A stretch of DNA of 47,982 bases from Candidatus Peregrinibacteria bacterium (GCA_016196225.1 JACPXZ010000024.1:1-47982), one strand, 5' to 3'. Shown: positions 39,888-46,983, numbered from the stretch's first letter. The notes: generated from the sequence alone by a model not told the origin. Numbers and translations are program-made.

Positions 39888-39973
39888 GGCGGCTGCGTAT
39901 ATTCTTAAAGAAAGGGTATGAAAGGTGTGTATTTACCTATCTATCATAATATCATTTTTATCAAATTTAGTCA

Positions 39974-41041
39974 ATGACTGGAACAGCACATATTAGGCTT
40001 CCGAAAGCCAAAAGTACCACTTTTGCGGGGGTGTCTCTTGCATCCTCTCTCTATACCGTCCCGTTGACCCTTTTTTTACGAGGGAACCTTGGTGCCGGTA
40101 AAACCACTTTTTTACAGGGATTTGCAGAGGGGCTTGGTATCCGGGAGCGACTTACGAGTCCGACATATGCGTTGGAACAACGATATACAGTGGAACTATT
40201 TGACCCCCTCTCCATACACTCCCCCCTCCCTGCCCTCCCCCAATGGGGGAGGTGCCCCCCGTGGGGGAGGGAAAATATTGAACTCCTTCATATCGATCTC
40301 TATCGCATCGACCCCAAAGAAGCGAAAGACTTGGTCGAATCCAGTGACGATTTTCAAGGAATCCGTTGTATTGAATGGAGTGAAAAAATATCCGAGAAAG
40401 AAAAAACAGGACTGCATATAGACTTGAAATTTGAAGATCATAAAAATACTGAACGCAGTCTTGATATTCAATTCCATGACATTGCGCTCCCCTCCCGCGC
40501 ACAGATTGAAACATGGCGGAAAGAAACCGCACTCCTCAAACCAATTTGTAAACATTGCGATACCGTCGGACGGTTTGCAGAAAAAATTGCCCATACGCTC
40601 CTTGAGCGAGGAGTTATTGTACGTCCGGAAACCGTTCGCCGTGCCGGTGAACTCCACGACCTTCTGCGCTTTCTCGATTTTCAAAACCCTTCGCTGGATC
40701 CTCCTCCTGTGTGGAAAAAATGGATGGCACAGTATCCCAACCTCAAACACGAAGCTGCCTGTGCACTGTTTTTACGTGAACAGGGATTTGATGCTCTGGC
40801 CACCATCATTGAACCACATGGTCTCATGTTTCCCTCTCCAAAGCGCCCAACCATCGAACAAAAAGTTCTTTTTTACGCCGATAAACGTACGATTGTTGAT
40901 CGGGTGGTCAGCATCGACGAACGATTTGAGGATTTTAAAGAGCGGTATGGTAAGGGGAAGGTTTCATCAAAACACACCCAGTGGTATGAGGAGGTCTGTG
41001 CAATCGAACGGGAACTTTTTCCAGAGGGTGTGCCATTTTAG
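39974..41041 (+). CDS. tsaE: TsaE ATPase fused to an HD-type domain
   Basis: 355 residues. Residues 1-175 are TsaE, the ATPase partner needed for tRNA t6A37 synthesis: Walker A GNLGAGKTTFLQGF, the switch LTSPTYAL, and IDLYRID. A family A repeat (about 40201-40280) adds PLSIHSPLPALPQWGR and neighbours in a loop where normal TsaE has only a few residues. From about residue 185 a second region resembles an HD phosphohydrolase: CDTVGRFAEKIAHTLLERG, AGELHDLLRF (HD), LKHEAACALFLREQG, and EQKVLFYADKRT. The second HD-like ligands look partly conserved. Normal TsaE is about 150 residues. It overlaps the convergent membrane gene by 4 bases. Confidence 0.9.
   Translation: MTGTAHIRLPKAKSTTFAGVSLASSLYTVPLTLFLRGNLGAGKTTFLQGFAEGLGIRERLTSPTYALEQRYTVELFDPLSIHSPLPALPQWGRCPPWGRENIELLHIDLYRIDPKEAKDLVESSDDFQGIRCIEWSEKISEKEKTGLHIDLKFEDHKNTERSLDIQFHDIALPSRAQIETWRKETALLKPICKHCDTVGRFAEKIAHTLLERGVIVRPETVRRAGELHDLLRFLDFQNPSLDPPPVWKKWMAQYPNLKHEAACALFLREQGFDALATIIEPHGLMFPSPKRPTIEQKVLFYADKRTIVDRVVSIDERFEDFKERYGKGKVSSKHTQWYEEVCAIERELFPEGVPF
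40201..40280. repeat. Family A hairpin repeat, copy 5, inside tsaE
   Basis: CCTCCCCC-AAT-GGGGGAGG (40234-40252), then CCCCCCGTGGGGGAGGG and the end AATATTG. It has the same plus-strand orientation and layout as copy 6 at 44091-44158 but sits in a plus-strand gene. It is in frame. Confidence 0.88.
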
Positions 41042-41628
41042 GTCAAAGACGGGATTATCTCTTCCCGAATAATCTGCTCAATTATCACTGCATCCAGTCC
41101 CAAAATTGATGGGGCGATGACGAGCAGTAAAACTGATGCTGCAAACGAAGCAAGACAAATTTTCTCTAAACGCGTCCACTCCTTATGCATACACGGATGA
41201 ATGGAATCGAGGTAGTGATGAATATGAGCAACAATCTTGAGGACATCCTGAAGGATATACACTTTTGGAATAATTGTTCCAAGAGCCCGGATGACGGTGA
41301 ATTCTGCTCGCATCAGCCCTGACACAGCAGCAACGCCGGCGACGGAATGATGGAAATAGACAGCAAATACCAATCCCGTAAAAAGCAGTGCAACCTCTAC
41401 AATACTTTCTCGCACTGTTCCCTCGATAACCCTTTTCCACGAATATCCATGTACTTCGCGGTATTTTACGATATCCAAGCTCATGTGAGCAATCACAAGG
41501 AGGGCGAATGTCCCCATATTGAACATCGCCGCAACCAAAAACGTGAGCACGAGGTATCCCGCATGAAATGCGGGCAGATCATCGTGAGTGTGCGCAAAAA
41601 TGCGCAGGATATTGAATGTGTGTTTCAT
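41038..41628 (-). CDS. Uncharacterised four-helix membrane protein
   Basis: 196 residues with about four hydrophobic segments (YLVLTFLVAAMFNMGTFALL, VALLFTGLVFAVYF, ALGTIIPKVYIL, SFAASVLLLVIAPSILGL). His residues are frequent (FAHTHDDLPAFHAG, HHSVAG, HIHHYLDSIHP). Not recognised; the His pattern could bind metal, but that is a guess. A TATAAT on the minus strand, with about 20 bases between box and ATG, suggests a short leader. Its end overlaps the tsaE end by 4 bases. Confidence 0.75.
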   Translation of the reverse strand: MKHTFNILRIFAHTHDDLPAFHAGYLVLTFLVAAMFNMGTFALLVIAHMSLDIVKYREVHGYSWKRVIEGTVRESIVEVALLFTGLVFAVYFHHSVAGVAAVSGLMRAEFTVIRALGTIIPKVYILQDVLKIVAHIHHYLDSIHPCMHKEWTRLEKICLASFAASVLLLVIAPSILGLDAVIIEQIIREEIIPSLT

Positions 41629-41770
41629 GAGAAAAGAATCTCTTGGATATTATAACATAATACTGCGAATTAACCTATCGCTGCGCAGTCGCGCCGCAAG
41701 AGGTATTGACGGAGATCCCATGTACGCCTGATCATAGCATGCATCTTTATCACTTCCCCTTCTCTCTCCC

Positions 41771-41896
41771 ATGGATACCTGCGGTGCCTGTAATGAAGAA
41801 ATTGTGGATTGCCCCATTTGCGGCGGTCACAGCTGCTCTCCCGGTTGCCCCGACCGCGAAGAGGACGGGTGCACGTGTGGAGAGGAGGATGTCTAA
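41771..41896 (+). CDS. 41-residue Cys-rich, zinc-ribbon-like protein
   Basis: ATG 41771 to TAA 41896. Ten of 41 residues are not far from metal-binding pairs: CGAC (4-7), CPIC (14-17) with GGHSC (His20, Cys22), CSPGC (22-26), then CTC (34-36). The pattern of CxxC pairs and a His suggests one or two small zinc sites. Codon positions are clean and Cys codons are dense, which argues for a gene. No clear TANNNT box or Shine-Dalgarno sequence is seen upstream, so the start is less certain. It is too short for routine gene callers. Confidence 0.55.
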   Translation: MDTCGACNEEIVDCPICGGHSCSPGCPDREEDGCTCGEEDV

Positions 41897-41920
41897 GGTT
41901 CGTGAAAAATTATCACTACC

Positions 41921-41952
41921 AAAAAACCCCCAGGACATTGCTGTCCTGGGGG
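41921..41952 (-). terminator. Rho-independent terminator for the M50 gene
   Basis: A perfect 11-bp stem, CCCCCAGGACA / TGTCCTGGGGG, with a 4-base loop, followed on the minus strand by six T residues. It is well placed after the leftward gene ending at 41978. Confidence 0.88.
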
Positions 41953-41977
41953 AGGTTGATCACCGAGTGGTCCCTCA

Positions 41978-42391
41978 CTACGACCCACCAGTAAGGCCGG
42001 TGAAAGCTTCCCTTACGCCCGGGATACTCGCAATGTACGCAAGAAGTCCCAGATAGCTCGTGACAAGCAAACCCCAGTAGAAGAGCGCGCCGCCGATCCC
42101 TGCTCTGGATAACGGAGGGGGCTCTGGCGATGCAGCGAGTACTTTTTTCAAGTGTGCATACACTTGCCCGCTCGATGGGATCCAGGAGATATCAAGAGTA
42201 TCCGGATCGATCAGGCGCGATTGTACCGCGATAAGAGCACGCTGCCCGGCTGAGATCTTTCCTTCATCCATGAGGGAGAGATATCTTCCACAACGCACAC
42301 GCAGACGTTGCCGCTGCGGTCGTTGCTGGTACTCAAAGAAGCCCTGCCACGCAAAAAAGATCACCAGCAGGACAACAAGGCTCTCCGTAAA
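41978..42391 (-). pseudogene. C-terminal part of the M50 protease after an in-frame TAG
   Basis: The same reading frame as the M50 gene continues through the TAG at 42392-42394 for another 137 residues. It starts FTESLVVLLVIFFAWQGFFE, which completes the final membrane helix. A cytosolic segment follows (RYLSLMDEGKISAGQRALIA), then a last membrane helix (YWGLLVTSYLGLLAYIA). Such tails are normal in M50 proteins of this type, so the pair was one gene of about 300 residues. A GTG at 42364 could restart translation. Confidence 0.65.
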
Positions 42392-42880
42392 CTAGAACAA
42401 CACGAACGCCACGAAGAGGGACAATCCAAAAATCACGACGCCCACTCGTCTCGGGACCGAGTACGCGACGCTCTTAAGGACGCGCCCGCCATCCAGCGGG
42501 TAAACGGGAACCAAATTGAAGAGGTTTACCATAACCATGAACAGCGTGGCCGCGGCCAGAAGCATCCAGCCGGTCAGCGCGTAGGCGATCACCGTCACGA
42601 TCGCGAGTGCCAAACCGAAGACGGGTCCCATAAGGGAAATAAAGACATCCGCCTTTCGTGACGGCATCTCATCGGATCCAACCGCGGCTCCTCCGACGAA
42701 GGGGATGAGGTAGATCCCTTTGACTTTAACGCCGCAGCGCTGCATCGCCCAAACATGCCCATATTCGTGGAACAGCAGCGATCCGATCAAAATGATCGCA
42801 AACTGCCACGAGAAGAAGAGCGCGTACACGACGAAGGAAAAGACCGCCAGTCCAACCATCCACCGCATTGAACGACTCAT
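42392..42880 (-). CDS. M50 site-2 protease-like metallopeptidase, N-terminal part
   Basis: 162 residues to the TAG. A membrane zinc protease for intramembrane cleavage: the zinc motif HEYGH in LLFHEYGHVWAMQRCG, and the second motif NLVPVYPLDGGRVLKS with the Asp ligand. Membrane helices surround both. Both catalytic motifs lie before the stop, so a shortened protein might work. AAGGAG lies about 8 bases before ATG 42880, an unusual Shine-Dalgarno start here. Expected substrates are membrane-anchored regulators or signal remnants; none can be named. Confidence 0.85.
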   Translation of the reverse strand: MSRSMRWMVGLAVFSFVVYALFFSWQFAIILIGSLLFHEYGHVWAMQRCGVKVKGIYLIPFVGGAAVGSDEMPSRKADVFISLMGPVFGLALAIVTVIAYALTGWMLLAAATLFMVMVNLFNLVPVYPLDGGRVLKSVAYSVPRRVGVVIFGLSLFVAFVLF

Positions 42881-42983
42881 GATTCTCGCTCCTTATGTGA
42901 GGGGTTATGTGAAAGATCAGTGATCAGCCCTGCAATAAAGCAGGGGAAAGCTATGGTATGCGAAATTTGACAATAAGCAATGT

Positions 42984-43060
42984 TGGTCGGGGTGAAAGGA
43001 CTCGAACCTTCGGCCTCCTGCTCCCAAAGCAGGCGCTCTAGCCAACTGAGCTACACCCCG
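42984..43060 (-). tRNA. tRNA-Pro(UGG)
   Basis: Clover-leaf on the minus strand: acceptor CGGGGTG/CACCCCG, D arm GCTC...GAGC, anticodon stem CCTGC/GCAGG with loop TTTGGGA (anticodon TGG), T arm with TTCGAGT, discriminator A, and encoded CCA. 77 bases. Confidence 0.95.
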
Positions 43061-43379
43061 AACGAGACTCAGTATACCGTTTATTCATTTCTAATTTTTT
43101 TATTTGTTCTTCCTTCTCCCACTTTACTTTATTGGCACACCAATTGCCAAACCGCTGCGCGGTAAATACCAACTTGCCCTTACTCATACACCAATCGATA
43201 CATCGATCGATCTCTCCTGTCATCCCCTGCACTTTGCCATAGTACCGATACACCGTGAGATAGAAATGGTGCGGTTCGGATTTTTGGCATTTAAGTCCCA
43301 CGAGCTCGCATGCATCTTTGGCATGCTCTGAAAGTTTTTTCGTAAGATCCCTCTGTACAGTTGTGAGTTCGATCGGCAT
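43038..43379 (-). CDS. Uncharacterised protein whose end overlaps tRNA-Pro
   Basis: 113 residues, start ATG 43379. It contains KKLSEHAKDACELVGLKCQK, HHFYLTVYRYYGKVQGM and CIDWCMSKGKLVFTAQRFG, with Trp, Cys and His typical of a real protein. Not recognised. The final residues and the stop (TAG in the D arm) lie inside the tRNA, so the last dozen residues are probably incidental. It is divergent from the gene at 43423. Confidence 0.6.
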   Translation of the reverse strand: MPIELTTVQRDLTKKLSEHAKDACELVGLKCQKSEPHHFYLTVYRYYGKVQGMTGEIDRCIDWCMSKGKLVFTAQRFGNWCANKVKWEKEEQIKKLEMNKRYTESRSGCSSVG

Positions 43380-43385
43380 CGCAAA

Positions 43386-43414
43386 TTGACAATTTTACTT
43401 AACAATACTATCAT
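43386..43414 (+). promoter_or_regulatory. Consensus promoter of the gene at 43423
   Basis: TTGACA (43386-43391), a 17-base spacer, TATCAT (43409-43414), and 8 bases to the ATG. This is the best -35/-10 pair in the window and predicts a leaderless or 1-2 base leader RNA. Confidence 0.75.
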
Positions 43415-43422
43415 ACCCTCTT

Positions 43423-43866
43423 ATGAAAACGGAAGTGTGGCCGGCATACTTGTTCAAAAAACAAAACATCCACCATCCACCGGTACAGGATTGTATCAAT
43501 AAATTACGGATATTGCAGAGTGATCTGCGCGGCGCGCCCGATCAAGCAGAAAACGAATACAGAAAGGTACTCTGTCTTATTCAACGCAATCTCCCCGAAT
43601 ATAATGCGCTGTGCAATATTCCTGGAATAACAAATCTTCTTCACCAATACAGCGATCAATTGTTACAGGAAAAAATGCAAGTGGTTTCTTCCCTCATCGA
43701 ACGATTAATGATGATCGAAGTACAGCATCCCATTTACCGACCACTTCCGTACGACGATCTTCGTCTTCTCGCCCCCGCCCAAGCGTTTCATCTTCTTATT
43801 CTCGGATCCATTCGGAACAATATGCTTTTTATTCTCCATCACCGAAAATCCTCTTCCAAAAAATAA
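43423..43866 (+). CDS. Uncharacterised 147-residue protein
   Basis: Mostly helical. It begins MKTEVWPAYLFKKQNIHHPP and continues YRKVLCLIQRNLPEYNALCN, LLQEKMQVVSSLIERLMMIE and LLAPAQAFHLLILGSIRNN. A C-terminal basic tail (HHRKSSSKK) is present. No membrane helix is certain and no motif is recognised. It has a consensus TTGACA/TATCAT promoter ending 8 bases before the start, so it is probably well expressed. Confidence 0.72.
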   Translation: MKTEVWPAYLFKKQNIHHPPVQDCINKLRILQSDLRGAPDQAENEYRKVLCLIQRNLPEYNALCNIPGITNLLHQYSDQLLQEKMQVVSSLIERLMMIEVQHPIYRPLPYDDLRLLAPAQAFHLLILGSIRNNMLFILHHRKSSSKK

Positions 43867-43880
43867 AATTCGTAACATGT

Positions 43881-43902
43881 ATCAATTAATCAATTAATTG
43901 AT
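43881..43902. terminator. AT-rich inverted repeat between convergent genes
   Basis: ATCAATTAATTGAT (43889-43902) is a perfect palindrome preceded by another ATCAATTA. It lies between genes ending at 43866 and 43929. A terminator role is possible but weak. Confidence 0.3.
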
Positions 43903-43928
43903 GTATGAACATAATAGAAAATAAAAAA

Positions 43929-44426
43929 TTATTTCCGCAAATGCCATAATGCGATCCCTGCGGCAACCGCGACATTGAGTGATTCCTTTTTACCAAGCAT
44001 GGGAATCTCCACAATCGCATCGCAGAGCGAAAGAATATTGCCGGGGACACCCTGGAGTTCGTGACCGACGAGGAGAAGGATTTTTACGCTCTTTACCCCC
44101 CCTCCTGTGTCCTCCCCCTCAGGGGGAGGTACCCCACGGGGGAGAGGGAACATATTGAGTGGAATAGCATCGGTTGTTTGTTCGAGCGCGACGATCTGCC
44201 ATCCATCCTGTTTTAATTTTTTGAGGATGGGAACAGGATCTTCATGATGTTCCCACAGAACAAACTCCTCTGCCCCGAGGGCGGTTTTTGTAATTTCCTT
44301 CCGCGGAGGATGGCCGGTGTAGCCCGTAAGGTAGATTTGTTCAACATTCAGTGCGTCACAAGTCCGGAAGAATGACCCGACATTCCAGAGAGACCGAATG
44401 TTATGCGCGAGTAATCGTAGATGCAT
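43929..44426 (-). CDS. SpoU/TrmH-family RNA 2'-O-methyltransferase
   Basis: 165 residues from ATG 44426 (44438 is possible). It methylates 2'-O-ribose in tRNA or rRNA. SPOUT motifs: an N-terminal motif-1-like block NIRSLWNVGSFFRTCDALNV, motif 2 ILLLVGHELQGVP, and motif 3 IPMLGKKESLNVAVAAGIAL. A family A repeat (44091-44158) inserts about 20 residues (FPLPRGVPPPEGEDTGGG) in the loop before motif 2, on the opposite strand to the copy in tsaE. The knot-forming motifs are intact, so the enzyme may still work. It overlaps the upstream gene's end by 26 bases. Confidence 0.92.
   Translation of the reverse strand: MHLRLLAHNIRSLWNVGSFFRTCDALNVEQIYLTGYTGHPPRKEITKTALGAEEFVLWEHHEDPVPILKKLKQDGWQIVALEQTTDAIPLNMFPLPRGVPPPEGEDTGGGVKSVKILLLVGHELQGVPGNILSLCDAIVEIPMLGKKESLNVAVAAGIALWHLRK
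44091..44158. repeat. Family A hairpin repeat, copy 6, inside the SpoU methylase
   Basis: CCTCCCCC-TCA-GGGGGAGG (44111-44129), then TACCCCACGGGGGAGAGGG and the end CATATTG. It is very similar to copy 5 over about 60 bases. Confidence 0.88.
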
Positions 44427-44763
44427 GGGGATTGGCAAAAATATTCTTAATTTCTTCTTTTTCCAGTTCTTCTGCCTTCACGTTCTTACAAACATAAAAA
44501 ATTCCCTCATTAGGATTTTCATCAAATCGAATAAAACAAATTCCACTAAGATCGAGAGCGGTGCGTCCAACATAAGCAATTTCTTTATTGGGATTGTAGT
44601 TGGAAATGTGGGAAAGAAATTCTTTTGAATCCTCACATCGACAGTAGCGATATTGTTTGAGTTGAATGGCGGGCAAATATTTTTTTAGGAGCTGTTCAAG
44701 CGAACGCTCTTCGTTATTCGTAATGACCGTATCAATGAAAATTTCTACTTCCTGGTGAGCCAT
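44401..44763 (-). CDS. Uncharacterised 120-residue protein
   Basis: It begins MAHQEVEIFIDTVITNNEER, with a middle KKYLPAIQLKQYRYCRCEDS, then YVGRTALDLSGICFIRFDEN. It is acidic and soluble, with Cys in CRCE, and is not recognised. It starts 19 bases before the purQ stop and its end overlaps the methylase start, so the three genes are tightly packed and probably one transcript. The overlap with purQ is in a different frame. Coding appearance is reasonable, with no internal low-complexity sequence. Confidence 0.65.
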   Translation of the reverse strand: MAHQEVEIFIDTVITNNEERSLEQLLKKYLPAIQLKQYRYCRCEDSKEFLSHISNYNPNKEIAYVGRTALDLSGICFIRFDENPNEGIFYVCKNVKAEELEKEEIKNIFANPHASTITRA

Positions 44764-45476
44764 GTGTTAAGAGAACAAAAATAAGGATCTCCGTTGATTG
44801 TCCGTTCCGGATGCGGCATCAACGCGATCACGTTTCCCATCGGATTACAGATCCCTGCAATGGATTCAATCGATCCATTGGGATTTGATTCTTCGGATAT
44901 TGCTCCATTCTCATCACAATATCGGAATGCGATCTGATCGTTTTCCTCCAATTCTTTAATGAGATCTTTATCTCTTGTGGTAAACCGCCCCTCTCCATGG
45001 GCAATCGGTACATGCATGGTTCCACGCCACTCGGATACCGCACATCTGTTCTTGGAACAGGTTGGGATTATCCAAACCCACTTATTGAGAAAATTCGATA
45101 TTCTACATTCAGCATTCGATATTTTATTTTTTGCCAGTGCCATCCGTAGTCCCTTATCCAAAGGAATCAATCCCGATTCGACCAATATCTGCGCACCGTT
45201 ACAGTGCCCGATGATCACCTTGCCGCGCTGTGATTCTTCCCTCAAAAAATCGAGCAATGGATCATGCGCCGCAATCATCCCCGATCGTCCGCGATCCTCA
45301 TAACTAAAACCGCCTGGTAAAAAGTACCCCCCGATAGTAGATGCTAACGCATCACTACGGGGCGCCGCATTCCACCGAAGGTTTACAGCCTCCATCCCTG
45401 CTCTTCGAATAGCACGAAGGGATTCGATCTCGCAATTTGTTCCCGGGAAGGATATGACTGCAATCGTCGAGGGCAT
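44745..45476 (-). CDS. purQ: Phosphoribosylformylglycinamidine synthase glutaminase subunit
   Basis: 243 residues. It supplies ammonia from glutamine to PurL in purine synthesis. Visible: GTNCEIESLRAIRRAG, LPGGFSYEDRGRSG, the nucleophile GHCNGAQIL, PIAHGEGRF, and the His/Glu pair in LMPHPER. An in-frame family B repeat (45091-45134) adds a peptide (KNKISNAECRISNF) after the ALAKN motif. With purA in the window this indicates purine synthesis, but purL is not present here. Most catalytic residues remain in place. Confidence 0.94.
   Translation of the reverse strand: MPSTIAVISFPGTNCEIESLRAIRRAGMEAVNLRWNAAPRSDALASTIGGYFLPGGFSYEDRGRSGMIAAHDPLLDFLREESQRGKVIIGHCNGAQILVESGLIPLDKGLRMALAKNKISNAECRISNFLNKWVWIIPTCSKNRCAVSEWRGTMHVPIAHGEGRFTTRDKDLIKELEENDQIAFRYCDENGAISEESNPNGSIESIAGICNPMGNVIALMPHPERTINGDPYFCSLNTWLTRK
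45091..45134. repeat. Family B iterated repeat inside purQ
   Basis: ATTCGATATTCTACATTC followed by a second ATTCGATATTTTATTTT. The repeat is in frame on the minus strand and encodes ISNAECRISN. Confidence 0.7.
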
Positions 45477-45487
45477 AGATGCTTTTT

Positions 45488-46036
45488 CTAAATCTTCATG
45501 ATTTCTTCCTCCTTTTTCTTTTTACTCTCATCAATTTTTCCATTAGCGGACTTTACCGCATCATCGAGTTCTTCCAAAAGCGTATATCGCGCATCTTCGT
45601 CCTTCTCATTCTTCTTAATATCCTCAAGACTATCCTGACGCTTTTGACGAACACTTATCCGCGCTTCCTCCGCCAATTCGTGAACCACTTTTACCAGATG
45701 CTTTCGTCGCTCTTCGGTCATTGGAGGCAAATTGATCCGAATCACGCTGCCATCATTCACCGGACTTGCCCCAAGATCGAGATCCCGGAGTGCAGTCTCG
45801 ACTTCGTATAGGATCCCCCGATCCCACGGCTGTACCACAATCGTCCGTGCATCCGCAATGGAGATACCCGCCAGAGTCCGGAGTTCCTGTTTTTGACCAT
45901 AGGCTGCTACCTTCGCATGCTCAATCAGTGCGGCGTGGGCACGCCCGGTCTGGAGTTTGGCATATTCTCCATGCAAATGCTGGAGTACTTCTTCTATTTC
46001 TTTTTTAAATAATTGCATTCGCGGGTCGACTGGCAT
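45488..46036 (-). CDS. frr: Ribosome recycling factor
   Basis: 182 residues. It releases the 70S ribosome from mRNA after termination, with EF-G. Visible: QTGRAHAALIEHAKV, the DARTIVVQPWD motif, VNDGSVIRINLPPMTEERRK, and a Lys-rich end. Length is normal. The start at 46036 is supported by TAGCAT 8 bases upstream; a Met six codons later fits the family start better. It is followed closely by purQ on the same strand. Confidence 0.96.
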   Translation of the reverse strand: MPVDPRMQLFKKEIEEVLQHLHGEYAKLQTGRAHAALIEHAKVAAYGQKQELRTLAGISIADARTIVVQPWDRGILYEVETALRDLDLGASPVNDGSVIRINLPPMTEERRKHLVKVVHELAEEARISVRQKRQDSLEDIKKNEKDEDARYTLLEELDDAVKSANGKIDESKKKKEEEIMKI

Positions 46037-46126
46037 ACGAATCCATGCTACACATCAAAAATGAATGGCACAATCACCAAATCCCAATTCTTCTCTACGA
46101 ACACATACACAATATACACATACATT

Positions 46127-46251
46127 GTCACCCTGAGGTGCGACGAACGTAGTGAGGAGCCTCGAAGGGGCATAAAAGGAATATTCTTTGATGATGCTTC
46201 GAGGCTCGCTACGCCTGCCTTCCGGCAGGCAGGCTCGCACCTCAGCATGAC
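46127..46251. repeat. Family C-like long inverted repeat
   Basis: GTCACCCTGAGGTGCGACGA at the left and CTCGCACCTCAGCATGAC at the right form a long imperfect hairpin, with an inner GCCTGCC/GGCAGGC. It occupies most of the gap between frr and pyrH and may separate their transcripts. Confidence 0.8.
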
Positions 46252-46269
46252 ATGTTAAAGTGGCAAAAA

Positions 46270-46983
46270 TTACCCATGAACCAGCGTCCCGATTTCCTTC
46301 CCCAGCGCTGCCTTGCGTAAACTCCCCTTCGTTTCGTATTTGAACACACGGATAGGAACATTCTGATCCCGACACATACTGAATGCCGTTTGATCCATGA
46401 CTTTGAGATTTTTCTCCATTGCTTCATTAAATGTCAGTGTCGCGTACTTTTTGGCTCCTTTATATTTGAGCGGGTCCTTATCGTACACGCCATCTACCAT
46501 CGTCGCTTTGAGGAGCACATCACACCCCAACTCCGATGCTCTTAGCGCCGCCGCACTGTCCGTTGTAAAGTAGGGGTTCCCGGTCCCACCGGCACAGATC
46601 ACCACACGCTTTTTGGTGAGATGCGAGAGGGCCTTCCCCCGGATATAGGGTTCGGCCAATTGCGGCACATCAATCGCGGACAGAACATGGGTTTCTACTC
46701 CAAATGATCGCAGTGCTGCTTGGAGCGCAACCGCATTCAAAATGGTCGCGAGCATCCCCATATAATCGCTTACTGTCCGCTCGATCCCGCTCCCCTGCAT
46801 ATCGCGGTACCGCCAAAAGTTCCCCCCGCCGATGACGATCACTAATTGCAATCCTTCATCGACGATCTCCGCCTTAAGACGTTTGGCCAGATGATGCAAC
46901 ACCTCCTGATTGATCCCATGCCCCTTCCCTTTACTGGAAAGGGCTTCACCCGAGAGTTTGAGCATGACCCGTTTGTACTTCAT
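46270..46983 (-). CDS. pyrH: UMP kinase
   Basis: 237 residues. It phosphorylates UMP to UDP, the bacterial hexameric type. Visible: KYKRVMLKLSGEALSSKG, IVIGGGNFWRYRDMQ, MGMLATILNAVALQAAL, GGTGNPYFTTDSAAALRASE, LLKATMVDGVYDKDP, and a C-terminal MDQTAFSMCRDQNVPIRVF. The start is ATG 46983, whose bases overlap the stop of the upstream membrane gene (ATGA). It probably shares that gene's TATAAT promoter. Confidence 0.97.
   Translation of the reverse strand: MKYKRVMLKLSGEALSSKGKGHGINQEVLHHLAKRLKAEIVDEGLQLVIVIGGGNFWRYRDMQGSGIERTVSDYMGMLATILNAVALQAALRSFGVETHVLSAIDVPQLAEPYIRGKALSHLTKKRVVICAGGTGNPYFTTDSAAALRASELGCDVLLKATMVDGVYDKDPLKYKGAKKYATLTFNEAMEKNLKVMDQTAFSMCRDQNVPIRVFKYETKGSLRKAALGKEIGTLVHG

Noticed and set aside
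39888-39973. AT-rich region with TATCAT-like words before tsaE
   Set aside because: No spacing matched the other starts well enough to call a promoter.
41706-42056. 116-codon plus-strand frame
   Set aside because: It overlaps the 41-residue Cys gene in another frame, crosses a strong terminator, and runs antisense to the M50 tail; no box at its start.
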